Of a DNA stretch of 64,000 bases, positions 30,327-38,921 are shown piece by piece (positions within the stretch are counted from its first letter, which is position 1; each line of letters starts with the position of its first letter). The notes below the pieces were generated by a model. The model made no database searches and was not told the origin of the DNA. It saw only the letters and a list, made by a program, of their open reading frames with translations. The position numbers and the translations under genes were made by a program. The stretch is from JABDMH01 sp965223025 (lineage in GTDB: Bacteria; Bacteroidota; Bacteroidia; Chitinophagales; Saprospiraceae), in NCBI GenBank assembly GCA_965223025.1, contig CBDCVP010000023.1, positions 558,001-622,000 on the forward strand, in the 5' to 3' direction.

Positions 30327-30812
30327 TTAATCACCTCCGATAATCTCCACGGTGCCTTCTTCATACTCATCCACACGATACAGGTATTTTGTGCGTCCAA
30401 AAAGACTAAATCCCAGGTAACCTCGTACCTTAATTTTGTCCGGAGATAAGACTTCCAGATAACATCGATAAGTATTTCCCTTGTCGGGATCGAGTACCTC
30501 ACCTCCTTCCCAGCGCTTTTTATTCTTGCGTTTCAGATCTTTCATCAGTACCATTCCTAGGACTGGCTGATTGTACCGAGAGTCCTCCTCTTTGCAGTTG
30601 AAGCACAGTGGATTTTTGTTTTCCTCCGCGGTACGAAACAGTTTGACCACCTTACCAAACAGCCGGTCGTTTTCCTGATAGATCTTGATGAGGGATCTAG
30701 GTTTGTCGTGGTCGGCATCAAATGCCTTCCAAACACCCAGAGGAGTTTGAGCCCAGCCTGGGATTTCCAGTAGCAAGCCCAGTAAAACGAGTACCAATTT
30801 CGTGTTGGACAA
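30327..30812 (-). CDS. DUF2147 family exported protein (TTG start)
   Basis: A 161-residue protein with a signal peptide (residues 1-22, ending GWAQ) followed by the DUF2147 beta-barrel: GVWKAFD opens the domain, IKIYQENDRLFGKVVKLF follows, and VRGYLGFSLFGRTKYLYRV closes it. DUF2147 proteins are periplasmic and of unknown biochemical role. The only start that keeps the whole signal peptide is a TTG at 30812; no in-frame ATG precedes the domain. The stop codon of the OmpA lipoprotein gene is 8 bases upstream, so the pair is probably translationally coupled, which would explain the weak start. Confidence 0.88.
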   Translation of the reverse strand: MSNTKLVLVLLGLLLEIPGWAQTPLGVWKAFDADHDKPRSLIKIYQENDRLFGKVVKLFRTAEENKNPLCFNCKEEDSRYNQPVLGMVLMKDLKRKNKKRWEGGEVLDPDKGNTYRCYLEVLSPDKIKVRGYLGFSLFGRTKYLYRVDEYEEGTVEIIGGD

Positions 30813-30820
30813 AAGTGACC

Positions 30821-31597
30821 CTAACCGGGAAGTTTTGGTGATTCCAATAATTTAAAGAACTGATCCAACTTGGGTGTAATAACTATGTCTGTACGACGAT
30901 TCTGACTGCGTCCCTGTGCATCACTGTTGTCTGCTTTGGGAATGTACTGAGATCTTCCAGCTGCTGTGAGACGTTCAGGGGATACATAATGGTCGGCTTG
31001 CAGAGCACGCACTACAGCGGTGGCTCGTTTGACACTCAGATCCCAATTGTCCACCACACATTCAGAATTTATGGGCACGTCATCCGTGTGCCCTTCCACC
31101 AAGATATCAAGGTCATCATGGTCATTGATCACCGAAGATAGCTTGCCTAATACCGTTCTGGCTTGTTGTCCCAACTGGGCACTGCCCGATCTAAAAAGTA
31201 GCTTATCGGAGATGGATACATATACGACCCCACCTCGCACTTCCACTTGCACATCTTCGTCATTGATATTGGATAGGGACCGTTTGATGTTGGTGACCAA
31301 TGCCAGATTGATGGAGTCCTTGGTGTGAATCTTGGTCGTAAGATCCTCAATAAAGGCATATTGTTGGTTAATGTTCTCCAGGGAATGCTGTATGCTTTCA
31401 GCACCGGCTTTGTTGATTACAGACATGTCGGAGAGCCTATCGAGTAAGCTACTATTCGTCTCTTGAATGTGATCTAATTGCGCCCGCAATTGCTCTACCT
31501 GCTCTGTCTTAAGCGCCAGTTCGGTTTTTAGCTTTCTGCCACAGCTTATTAAAACTATGGAGGCTGCTATGCATCCTATCACCTTAATGTGAAACAT
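30821..31597 (-). CDS. OmpA/MotB-family lipoprotein
   Basis: A 258-residue lipoprotein (signal ending LISC, Cys19). A coiled coil at about 25-105 precedes the C-terminal OmpA-like peptidoglycan-binding domain (about 130-245). In that domain LLFRSGSAQLG, ILVEGHTDDVP and SQNRRTDIVI are intact, including the TD and RR positions that contact diaminopimelate peptidoglycan. It likely tethers the outer membrane to the wall. The first gene of a two-gene operon with DUF2147. Confidence 0.93.
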   Translation of the reverse strand: MFHIKVIGCIAASIVLISCGRKLKTELALKTEQVEQLRAQLDHIQETNSSLLDRLSDMSVINKAGAESIQHSLENINQQYAFIEDLTTKIHTKDSINLALVTNIKRSLSNINDEDVQVEVRGGVVYVSISDKLLFRSGSAQLGQQARTVLGKLSSVINDHDDLDILVEGHTDDVPINSECVVDNWDLSVKRATAVVRALQADHYVSPERLTAAGRSQYIPKADNSDAQGRSQNRRTDIVITPKLDQFFKLLESPKLPG

Positions 31598-31875
31598 GGG
31601 TCAAATTTTGCTTGGCATTCAAATACTGAAACTGCGATGTATGGGATTTTATTATGATGCTCAATGGCAAAATCGCGATATCCATAATGGTCGAGACGGC
31701 CTTCGATTGGGATTACAGGGTTTCGTGCTGGCTTCTGCAAGGAATGCTTTACCAGAGTCCGCACACATATCTTATATAGGCAACAAAGAATTTCAATCTC
31801 AGACATACGCAAGAGATAGAGCTGGTCGTTAGTAATGCTTTGGTCCTTTAATGAACAATAGAAATTCAAATTCTC

Positions 31876-32388
31876 ATGAGTAGAAGCCATACTTTCCCTT
31901 TCGTCCTTGCTTTATCTGCGTTGATTCTCTTAGCGTGTGGTAGCCAGGATGACCAATCAGTCCGCCAAGAGGCCAGGGAGTCGTTGAGAGATATCCCAGA
32001 AGGTAGTGTGGCTCCACCAGCTTCGAGCACTGGGGCAGCGGCGGCAGTTCCAACCAGTGGGGTGCAGCACTATGTTTGTCCCAATAATTGCGAGGGTAGT
32101 GGAGGTCCAGCCCAGGCCAACTGCCCTGTGTGCGGTACGGCTTATGAGCACAATCAAGCGTACCATAGCCAGCAGCCTGCCGTCCAATCTAATCCTACCA
32201 TTACCCCTAGTACGCCAGGGGCTCCAGCTGCGTCACAACCAATCACCACACCTACTGAGCCCGCAGTCAATGCTGCGGGGGTGTACCACTATACTTGTCC
32301 GGATGGACATTCGGGTGGTGCTGGTACGGCAGCAGCCTGTGCTACATGCGGTAAGACACTGGTTCACAATGCGGCATACCATAACTAG
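31876..32388 (+). CDS. Lipoprotein with two metal-ribbon-like repeats
   Basis: A 170-residue lipoprotein (signal ending LLAC, Cys21). A Pro/Ala/Ser/Thr-rich linker leads to a first cysteine-rich unit at about 56-95, which begins YVCPNNCEGSGG and ends CPVCGTAYEHNQAYH. After another Pro/Thr-rich linker a second copy at about 135-170 begins YTCPDGHSGG and ends CATCGKTLVHNAAYHN. The CP..C/H and C..C pairs plus a terminal H-N-x-A-Y-H motif look like a zinc- or heavy-metal-binding ribbon, related to the YxCPMHP-type metal-binding domain. The function is unknown; metal capture in the periplasm is inference. The second unit ends at the C-terminus. Confidence 0.8.
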   Translation: MSRSHTFPFVLALSALILLACGSQDDQSVRQEARESLRDIPEGSVAPPASSTGAAAAVPTSGVQHYVCPNNCEGSGGPAQANCPVCGTAYEHNQAYHSQQPAVQSNPTITPSTPGAPAASQPITTPTEPAVNAAGVYHYTCPDGHSGGAGTAAACATCGKTLVHNAAYHN

Positions 32389-32467
32389 GAACTAGGAATC
32401 GTTCATCGAGTTTTAAAGGCATGACCAGGGACCGGCTCAATCCAGCACCGATGCAAGACCATCGTAC

Positions 32468-33106
32468 TCACCTCTTGGCAGCTTCGATCTCCTGTCTGAG
32501 ATGATCGATGTACAAGATACCATTGAGGTGATCCACTTCATGCTGAACGATAACGGCTGTGAAATCTTCGACCATCTCGATGTGATGGCTGGCATCTGGA
32601 CGGTCATATTCCAGTAGAATAGCATACGCTCGATTGCTGGTGGTGTCTCGACGATTGGGGATAGAGAGGCACCCTTCTAGACAGTCTTGCTTCAGTTTTG
32701 AGTACTGTTGAATCTTAGGATTGAGGAATACTTCGAAAGGGAAACCCTGCTTATCAAACCTTTGTACCCAAATGATATTTTTCAGGATGCCCACCTGAGG
32801 TGCTGCAATACCCACCCCCAATGACATGCTGTCGGTCACCGTTCGGTACAATCTGTTGATAAACGACGCCAATACAGGATCGTCGTTTCGCACCATGACA
32901 TTTTGAGATTTACTCCTTAGTACGATGGAGTCTTTTTGCCGATCGATCTTTAGGACCCGCATGGCCATCGTACTATCGGCAGACATGATCAGTCTTCGCT
33001 CTTGATCTGAGAAAGATCCGGTTGTCCCGGTAATTTTGCCCGAGTGAATGCAGCCCAAACATAAGATGGCGGTGAAGATTAATAACCATAGTTTTTCTAT
33101 GAACAT
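32468..33106 (-). CDS. def: Exported peptide deformylase-like protein
   Basis: A 212-residue protein whose C-terminal 150 residues are a full peptide deformylase domain: motif I GVGIAAPQVG (97-106), motif II EGCLSIP with metal ligand Cys146, and motif III QHEVDH with His189, Glu190 and His193. All catalytic residues are present. Unlike the normal cytosolic enzyme it has an N-terminal export signal (hydrophobic residues 6-18, then GC at 18-19, an imperfect lipobox) and a further 40-residue spacer. The catalytic domain would then lie in the periplasm, where formyl-methionine removal from nascent chains is not expected. No fmt gene is adjacent. It may act on released formyl peptides; this is inference. 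Confidence 0.9.
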   Translation of the reverse strand: MFIEKLWLLIFTAILCLGCIHSGKITGTTGSFSDQERRLIMSADSTMAMRVLKIDRQKDSIVLRSKSQNVMVRNDDPVLASFINRLYRTVTDSMSLGVGIAAPQVGILKNIIWVQRFDKQGFPFEVFLNPKIQQYSKLKQDCLEGCLSIPNRRDTTSNRAYAILLEYDRPDASHHIEMVEDFTAVIVQHEVDHLNGILYIDHLRQEIEAAKR

Positions 33107-33216
33107 AGGCTTCAGAGTGTTGATATGATTGAGCTGTATCTTGTCAAACCAAATAGCTTACTTCGATCATCATTGAGACTGTAGCACGACAAGAGTGGGA
33201 TAGACACGATGCAGTT

Positions 33217-34677
33217 TTATTTTGCTGCGGCAGATTTTTCAGTGAAATAGGGATTGAAATCATATTTGGAATACTTGGATAGTGGAGCCCACTCTGTAGG
33301 TATGGATGACTGGAGTCGGCGGATGATCGATTGACTAGCATCATTCTTGGCCAAGTTATGCCATTCATTTGGATCCGCCTGCATGTCGTAGAGTTCCTGA
33401 GATCCATCTTCATACTGGATCAATCTAAATCGGTCACCGCGTACAGCCACATTTTCCACACCATAAAAAGAGAGCGCAGGATGGGGCCAATCCCGATCAG
33501 GTTGATCCATGAGCGCCACCAATGAATGACCCTCAGCCTGTGAATAGCTGGGCAGGTTGCATAGCTGTACCAGGGTAGGATAAATATCCAGCAATTGGAC
33601 TGGTGCAGCACAAGTACGATTGGTCAGACCGCCAGGTTTGCTAAAGATCAGTACTGTACGGGTATCTCGTTCCCAAAGGGCTTGTTTGGCAAAGCGATTT
33701 TTTTCTCCCAGGTGATAGCCATGATCGGCCCAAAGGACTACGATGGTGTTTTGAGCATAGATAGATCGTTGCAGGGCATCAAGCACTTTGCCCAGCTGCG
33801 CATCCATAAATGCGATGCTTGCCAGATAAGCCTGGAGGGCATTTTCCCATTCACCCGATGCGATCAACTCTTCGGTCGTGGGCATCATAGGGGCGTCTGA
33901 TATTTGTTGTCCCAAGGTAGGTATGTCGTCATAGTCGCGGGCGAGATAAGGAGGAAGCTCAATTTCATCGGTCGGAAACATGTCTAGCCATTTCTGAGGT
34001 GCATACCATGGGACATGTGGTCGTAAAAAGCCCACGGCCAGGAAGAAGGGTTTATCATGGTGTTCATCTAGCCTGTCCACAGCCCAATGTGCCACGTTGT
34101 AGTCCGTCATCAGGCTATCGTGGGCGGGATATGCTCCCCAATCGGTCTGTGTATTGCCGGTTTTATGGCTCAGTTTACTCGGATCGTATTTCAGTCGCTC
34201 TGGAGGTTTCGGGCCAAACCAGGCAAATTTGCCTCCATATTCATCAAAAGTTTCTGCCTGATCACCATTGTGGTAGATTTTGCCAACCGCCATGGTCTTA
34301 TATCCATGTTGTTCAAAGTGATCGGGCATGAAGGTGGATGCGGCTGCCCTACTATTGGCTTTCTTAATATTGCGATCCTGAACCTGCAGATAATTTCCTG
34401 TCGTGGAAGGGTAGAGACCCGTCATGATGCTGGCTCTGGAGGGGCCACAGATTGGAGCCTGACAATGAGCATTTGTAAACAATACACCGGACGCTGCCAG
34501 TCGATCGATATTGGGTGTATGAGCCTGGATAGCTCCGTTCATACAATGGACATAATCGTTAAGATCATCGATCGCTATGAACAGGACATTGGGATGATCC
34601 TGACTGCTGCAGGAGAAGGTCCAAAAGCAGATAAATAATGTCAGTAGCACATTTTTTACCATAAAGATCTTGCACAT
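33217..34677 (-). CDS. Sulfatase lipoprotein (iduronate-2-sulfatase-like, S1 family)
   Basis: A 486-residue S1 sulfatase with a lipoprotein signal (TFSC at 20-23). The metal site is AIDDLNDY and the formylglycine motif CGPSR (Cys77) is followed by ASIMTG. A C-terminal WADHGYHLGEKNRF region and an ELYDMQADPNEWHNLA tail are typical. The IDDLND start and GYHLGEKN fit the iduronate-2-sulfatase-type subgroup (S1_7-like); the substrate is inference. An alternative Met start at 34662 gives a shorter signal. It is last in a same-strand run with the RraA-like and isomerase genes, 44 bases from the former. Confidence 0.93.
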   Translation of the reverse strand: MCKIFMVKNVLLTLFICFWTFSCSSQDHPNVLFIAIDDLNDYVHCMNGAIQAHTPNIDRLAASGVLFTNAHCQAPICGPSRASIMTGLYPSTTGNYLQVQDRNIKKANSRAAASTFMPDHFEQHGYKTMAVGKIYHNGDQAETFDEYGGKFAWFGPKPPERLKYDPSKLSHKTGNTQTDWGAYPAHDSLMTDYNVAHWAVDRLDEHHDKPFFLAVGFLRPHVPWYAPQKWLDMFPTDEIELPPYLARDYDDIPTLGQQISDAPMMPTTEELIASGEWENALQAYLASIAFMDAQLGKVLDALQRSIYAQNTIVVLWADHGYHLGEKNRFAKQALWERDTRTVLIFSKPGGLTNRTCAAPVQLLDIYPTLVQLCNLPSYSQAEGHSLVALMDQPDRDWPHPALSFYGVENVAVRGDRFRLIQYEDGSQELYDMQADPNEWHNLAKNDASQSIIRRLQSSIPTEWAPLSKYSKYDFNPYFTEKSAAAK

Positions 34678-34721
34678 TTTTCGATCGTACTTGATATGCT
34701 TGATTAATGCTTGATACGAGA

Positions 34722-35696
34722 TCAGTGATTAAACCAATCTTGAGCTTTGATCATCTTCTGCTGCTCTGGAGGTAATCGATCGACCTTAGTGCGCACCCAC
34801 GTCCGAAAATCTTGGGTGATGTCGTCGGTCCATGCATCATCGATCTGACCAGCGGTGTAGATCCCTTCCTGCAATCGCATATGTCCAAACTCATCTTTCA
34901 GTCTTATCATCTCCGAAGTCTCGACCACTTCTAGAGCCAAATGGGCAGGTATAAATATGACACCCTCACGCAATCCCAAAACCACATCTCCGGGCATCAC
35001 TGAAGCCCGACCTACCATAATAGGCGTATTGTACCCGATGACCATTGTTTTGCCGTAAGACGAAGAGGTAGCGGGATCCCAATTTCGGGTGAAGACCTGA
35101 AATTCCTCAAGTTCTAGTACGCCAGCAAGATCACGGGCACTTCCCCAGATTACAGCTCCGGTACCAGTTTTACGATAGACCATATTGGCCAGGTTGTCGC
35201 CAATTAAGCCACCTCCGATCTGTTTGTCCATCAAATCGACGACTAGCACATCTCCGGTCGTCAATCTGTCCATCACCCAGTGTTTGTCCCTTCCTGCCAG
35301 CCCCTGTTTTCTCGCTTCAGAGACGACCTTCTCGGCCACATCTGGTCGGTATGGAATGAAATTGCAAGTCACAGCCCTACCCACCAGATTGGGATTTTCG
35401 TGGGTCATGACCCACTTGCCTTGGTATTGATTATGGTATCCATGACCTTTCAATACACTCCAAGCTTCCTCAATGGTGACCAACCTCATGCGCTCTAAGA
35501 TTTGATCGGAAACTCTTGGTCGATTGTCTGAAAATCTTTCACCGTGGTAATCCTGGCTGAAATGCAACATTTGCTCAGCGGTCAACGTATAAGGCAAAGG
35601 AGGCTGCTTTTGGGCCATGCTGGATTGAGAGGCTAGCAAAACCAGATAGAATAGAAGGGCTCCCTGCGTGGTGATAAAGCGTGACTTGCAGCTCAT
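34722..35696 (-). CDS. Exported RraA-family protein
   Basis: A protein of about 324 residues with a signal peptide (residues 1-29, ending SSMAQ) when started from the ATG at 35696; a GTG at 35723 directly after the previous stop codon would add nine residues. The C-terminal two thirds is the RraA/HMG-aldolase-like fold, with the nucleotide- or substrate-site loop GGGLIGDNLAN, the GSARD motif, and PGDVVLGLREGV. RraA-fold enzymes include aldolases and decarboxylases of 4-hydroxy-4-methyl-2-oxoglutarate type, and a regulator of RNase E; members with signal peptides have no known role. The gene follows the sugar isomerase gene with a 27-base gap. Confidence 0.85.
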   Translation of the reverse strand: MSCKSRFITTQGALLFYLVLLASQSSMAQKQPPLPYTLTAEQMLHFSQDYHGERFSDNRPRVSDQILERMRLVTIEEAWSVLKGHGYHNQYQGKWVMTHENPNLVGRAVTCNFIPYRPDVAEKVVSEARKQGLAGRDKHWVMDRLTTGDVLVVDLMDKQIGGGLIGDNLANMVYRKTGTGAVIWGSARDLAGVLELEEFQVFTRNWDPATSSSYGKTMVIGYNTPIMVGRASVMPGDVVLGLREGVIFIPAHLALEVVETSEMIRLKDEFGHMRLQEGIYTAGQIDDAWTDDITQDFRTWVRTKVDRLPPEQQKMIKAQDWFNH

Positions 35697-35723
35697 GTGG
35701 AAATTTATGCTTTTATAGGCCAC

Positions 35724-36554
35724 CTACATCATGCGCATTACCCCTCTAACATATCCCACCGATTCTGCTAATCCAGCAATGGGATTATCGCCATCTTTTT
35801 CATATTCTAGGCCCATGATGCCTTGATATTTAACCTTGGCAAGGGTCTTAAGCACCTTGGGAATATCGATGATGCCGCGGCCCATTTCGACACTATGTCC
35901 TTCTTTTTGCGCCTTATCAACGTCCTTGATATGCAAGTCAAAAAGTCGATCGGAAAACTTCTTAATGTCTTCAATGGGATCTTGATTGACCCGCACTACA
36001 TGTCCGATATCTATGCATAAACCCATACGAGGATCCAAATGCTTGATCAACTCGTAGGCTACATCGGGAGTAGGGTAGAGCTCATCACCAGGACCGTGAT
36101 TGTGAATGGCCAATTTAATATTGGTTTCTTTGACTTTCTTTTCAACCGTAGGCAGCAGCTCATGCCTGGGTACTCCAATGATCACTTTCATACCGGCGGC
36201 CTTGGCATAAGCAAACGCATTTTCGACCTCAGCACCGGTTTTCATGTACACAACCCCCGCACCATATAGATCAATGCCCGCATCGCGTATTTTTTTTGCC
36301 GCAGACTTGATGTCTCCCGTGCTGCTGTCTAATGGCATGTGCATGCTCTTCAAAGCCAAGTGCTTGAGACCGAGTTGATGGCAGGATTCGATCACCTGGT
36401 CAAGTGTAAATTTTCGCAAGGTATAGGATGCCAAACCGAGTTTCAGATCCATCCTGCGAAGTGCCTGCCCAACGATCGGTGTGTACTTCAACGTCCCTGC
36501 ACCCACGACCCCGCCAGCAAGGCGACGAACAAAAGTTTTTCTATCCATGCTCAT
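35724..36554 (-). CDS. Sugar phosphate isomerase/epimerase-family protein (Tat-exported)
   Basis: A 276-residue xylose-isomerase-like TIM barrel (AP endonuclease 2 family), with a Tat-like start (DRKTFVRRLAGG near the N-terminus). Conserved metal and acid positions are seen in LAIHNHGPGDE, LCIDIGHVVR, FDLHIKDVD and GLEYEKDG. Family members isomerise or epimerise sugars and inositols with a divalent metal. Export, and the downstream RraA-like and sulfatase genes on the same strand, suggest sugar processing after desulfation; this is inference. It is the first gene of the likely operon. Confidence 0.87.
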   Translation of the reverse strand: MSMDRKTFVRRLAGGVVGAGTLKYTPIVGQALRRMDLKLGLASYTLRKFTLDQVIESCHQLGLKHLALKSMHMPLDSSTGDIKSAAKKIRDAGIDLYGAGVVYMKTGAEVENAFAYAKAAGMKVIIGVPRHELLPTVEKKVKETNIKLAIHNHGPGDELYPTPDVAYELIKHLDPRMGLCIDIGHVVRVNQDPIEDIKKFSDRLFDLHIKDVDKAQKEGHSVEMGRGIIDIPKVLKTLAKVKYQGIMGLEYEKDGDNPIAGLAESVGYVRGVMRMM

Positions 36555-36666
36555 ACTATCTATTATTTGGCAGGAAAATACGAGTTTCTGAAGACTTTAT
36601 GGAGGACATATCCCATAGTGTCAGAATTCGATTAATTTGCAGGAGTGATGAGAAACTGCTGCCTGC

Positions 36667-38316
36667 ATGGATGAGTTGATCCAAACCTATAGCAAGTTAA
36701 GTTGGCAAGGAAAAATCCTCGTTTGTTTGGCAGTTGGCGGATTGTTGTTTGCTATGTTTTATCGCCTGGGGGTCTGGGGAGTACTAGATAGCAGCGAAGC
36801 CCGATATGCAGAGATAGCCCGCACAATGTATGTCAGTGGTGATTACTTGCATCCGCGCTACTTGGGCATTGAGCACTACCATAAACCGCCATTTACCTAT
36901 TGGATTACTGCCTGGGCCTATCAGATCTTTGGAGTGACACCATTCGCAGCTCGCTTTTTCTTGCAATGGTCTCTGCTCATCCAATTGCTGCTGGTGATGA
37001 AGATGAGTATGTTGATATGGGCTGAAAAAAGTATGGCCTGGCGGGCGACGTTGGTGTATTTGTCCTTCTTAATTGTATGGATCTCTGTCAGAAACCTTTC
37101 TACGGATGCCTATTTAAATACCTGGCTGATGGCAAGTTTTTGGTCACTATTGTCCTATGTAAAAAGAAGCAAATTCATCTACTTGTACTTGACAGCCTTG
37201 TTCGCCGGCCTGGGATTCTTGACAAAAATCACCGCTGTTTTTGTCTACTTGGGACCGTTTGTGTTGTCGCTGATCTGGTCATATCGCAGACAGTGGAGAT
37301 GGTCATGGCATATGCTGGGGGCGGTTCTCATTTTTATACTGTTAGCTGGGAGCTGGTTCTTCTTTTTACAAATGGAAGGAAAATCTGTACTGAAATATGT
37401 GTTGTACGACCAGACGGTGATACGGTACACCACCGATGCCTTTAAGCGGAGCATGCCTTTTTATTTTTATTTTATTGCAAGTATTTTTCTGGCATTCCCC
37501 TGGTTTCTGTTGGCCCTAGTCAGTACTGTAAAAACCTTCCGAGATAAATCGTTTGACTCCTTAAAAGGAATACTATTTATCATTTGGTTTATTTTTCCAA
37601 TTTGCTTTTTTAGCATTTCTAGCTCCAAATTAATCCTCTATATTTTGCCCGCTTTCTGGGCTTTGGCCATTTGGACGCCCATTTTCTTACAAAGAATTAG
37701 AAATCATAAACTGGCTATTTGGAGCCTTCTGCCATTGGTTTTCTATTTTCTGGTATTAGGAGTTTTACTGCTTTTTCCCTGGTGGGATACAAGCTATAGT
37801 ACGACGACACCATTTGTGGCAATCATCATCACAACCATGATTTTGATCCTTTTGGTCCATTTCCGCAAACGAGAGGAATTGGCCCTAAAAATGATCTACA
37901 TGTCCATTGTCTTTAGTGTGGGATGTGTGCTAGCTGTTCCCCATTTTTTAGCCGTCAATGAGTTGCAATCGTCCACGGCCAAGCCGGTATCGACTTTTAT
38001 GAAAGAAAATGGACTGGTTGACCGTCGCATATTTATTTATGATAAATTAGTTCCTTCCTTGTCCTTTCATTTGCAGAAGGAAAGTGCCTTGGTGTCGAAG
38101 AATGTGACCAGAGACCTAAGTTTTGAATCTACTGCGGCATGGAAGGATCACTATTATGATTGGAAAGATGAAGAGGACAGAAAACGGTTATTCATGGCCT
38201 TGAAGAATCCATCGGTATTGTTGGTCCTGCGAAGACGCGTTGACCAGGTAGATATAGAGTTGGTTGGTCATTACCAGATGTCGCAAGAAATCGGAATATG
38301 GACCCTTTTTTACTAA
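36667..38316 (+). CDS. Glycosyltransferase family 39 membrane protein (ArnT/PMT-like)
   Basis: A 549-residue integral membrane protein with about 11-12 membrane segments. The first external loop carries the GT-C motif (LDSSEARYAEIARTM), with the acidic residues that bind the polyprenyl phosphate-sugar or metal; YHKPPFTYW follows, as in ArnT-type lipid A glycosyltransferases. The enzyme probably moves a sugar from a polyprenyl carrier onto lipid A or another envelope target. A soluble C-terminal domain lies after the last membrane helix. The GtrA gene starts 14 bases downstream, so the two form an operon. Confidence 0.92.
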   Translation: MDELIQTYSKLSWQGKILVCLAVGGLLFAMFYRLGVWGVLDSSEARYAEIARTMYVSGDYLHPRYLGIEHYHKPPFTYWITAWAYQIFGVTPFAARFFLQWSLLIQLLLVMKMSMLIWAEKSMAWRATLVYLSFLIVWISVRNLSTDAYLNTWLMASFWSLLSYVKRSKFIYLYLTALFAGLGFLTKITAVFVYLGPFVLSLIWSYRRQWRWSWHMLGAVLIFILLAGSWFFFLQMEGKSVLKYVLYDQTVIRYTTDAFKRSMPFYFYFIASIFLAFPWFLLALVSTVKTFRDKSFDSLKGILFIIWFIFPICFFSISSSKLILYILPAFWALAIWTPIFLQRIRNHKLAIWSLLPLVFYFLVLGVLLLFPWWDTSYSTTTPFVAIIITTMILILLVHFRKREELALKMIYMSIVFSVGCVLAVPHFLAVNELQSSTAKPVSTFMKENGLVDRRIFIYDKLVPSLSFHLQKESALVSKNVTRDLSFESTAAWKDHYYDWKDEEDRKRLFMALKNPSVLLVLRRRVDQVDIELVGHYQMSQEIGIWTLFY

Positions 38317-38329
38317 ATGAGTGTAATAT

Positions 38330-38734
38330 ATGCGGGATCTTTTAGATCGATATATTTTGCCCAAAGTGAAATTTGCAAGCACATCAATGGTGGCCACCAT
38401 TGTAGACTACACATTGTACCTAAGCCTGTATTATTCCGGGCTGGATAAGATTCCGGCCAACATTATATCGGCAAGTTGTGGATTCTTAGTCAATTTTTTT
38501 CTACAGAAGAAATACATTTTTTCTTTAGAACGCCGATTGAGTACAACGTTCTTGATGTCCCTGGCTTTTTCTATCATCGGCATAGCAGTCAGCACATGCT
38601 TGATTTTTTTAATCAGTAAAATTGCTTTTTTTGACCAGCATCAGTATTTGACTAAATTAGTGGTCACTGGGATTATGTTTTTCTACAATTATTACACAAA
38701 GCAGTTGGCCTTTGAGAAACGAATTCGAAAGTGA
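38330..38734 (+). CDS. GtrA-family membrane protein
   Basis: A 134-residue protein with four membrane segments and the GtrA hallmark order: FASTSMVATIVDYTLYLSL opens the first helix, ANIISASCGFLVNFFLQKKYIF follows, and a YYTKQLAF tail closes the fold. GtrA proteins are proposed flippases of polyprenyl-linked glucose or similar sugars. Close spacing behind the GT39 gene supports a common role in envelope-sugar transfer. Confidence 0.9.
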   Translation: MRDLLDRYILPKVKFASTSMVATIVDYTLYLSLYYSGLDKIPANIISASCGFLVNFFLQKKYIFSLERRLSTTFLMSLAFSIIGIAVSTCLIFLISKIAFFDQHQYLTKLVVTGIMFFYNYYTKQLAFEKRIRK

Positions 38735-38921
38735 TTTTTACCAGTATTGACACCACGGCTACTTTGCAGGTCCTAAAGGACTGAATCCTCGGTAGGAATA
38801 TAGTGGGTGATGTCCCATCGCAAAGCAATCGGAGATGGTGATCTCATGACATTGAGATATAGAAAAGGAAAAAGTAAGTCGAGTTTCGACATCAGATTTG
38901 ATGGAAAATGTAATCCTACAC

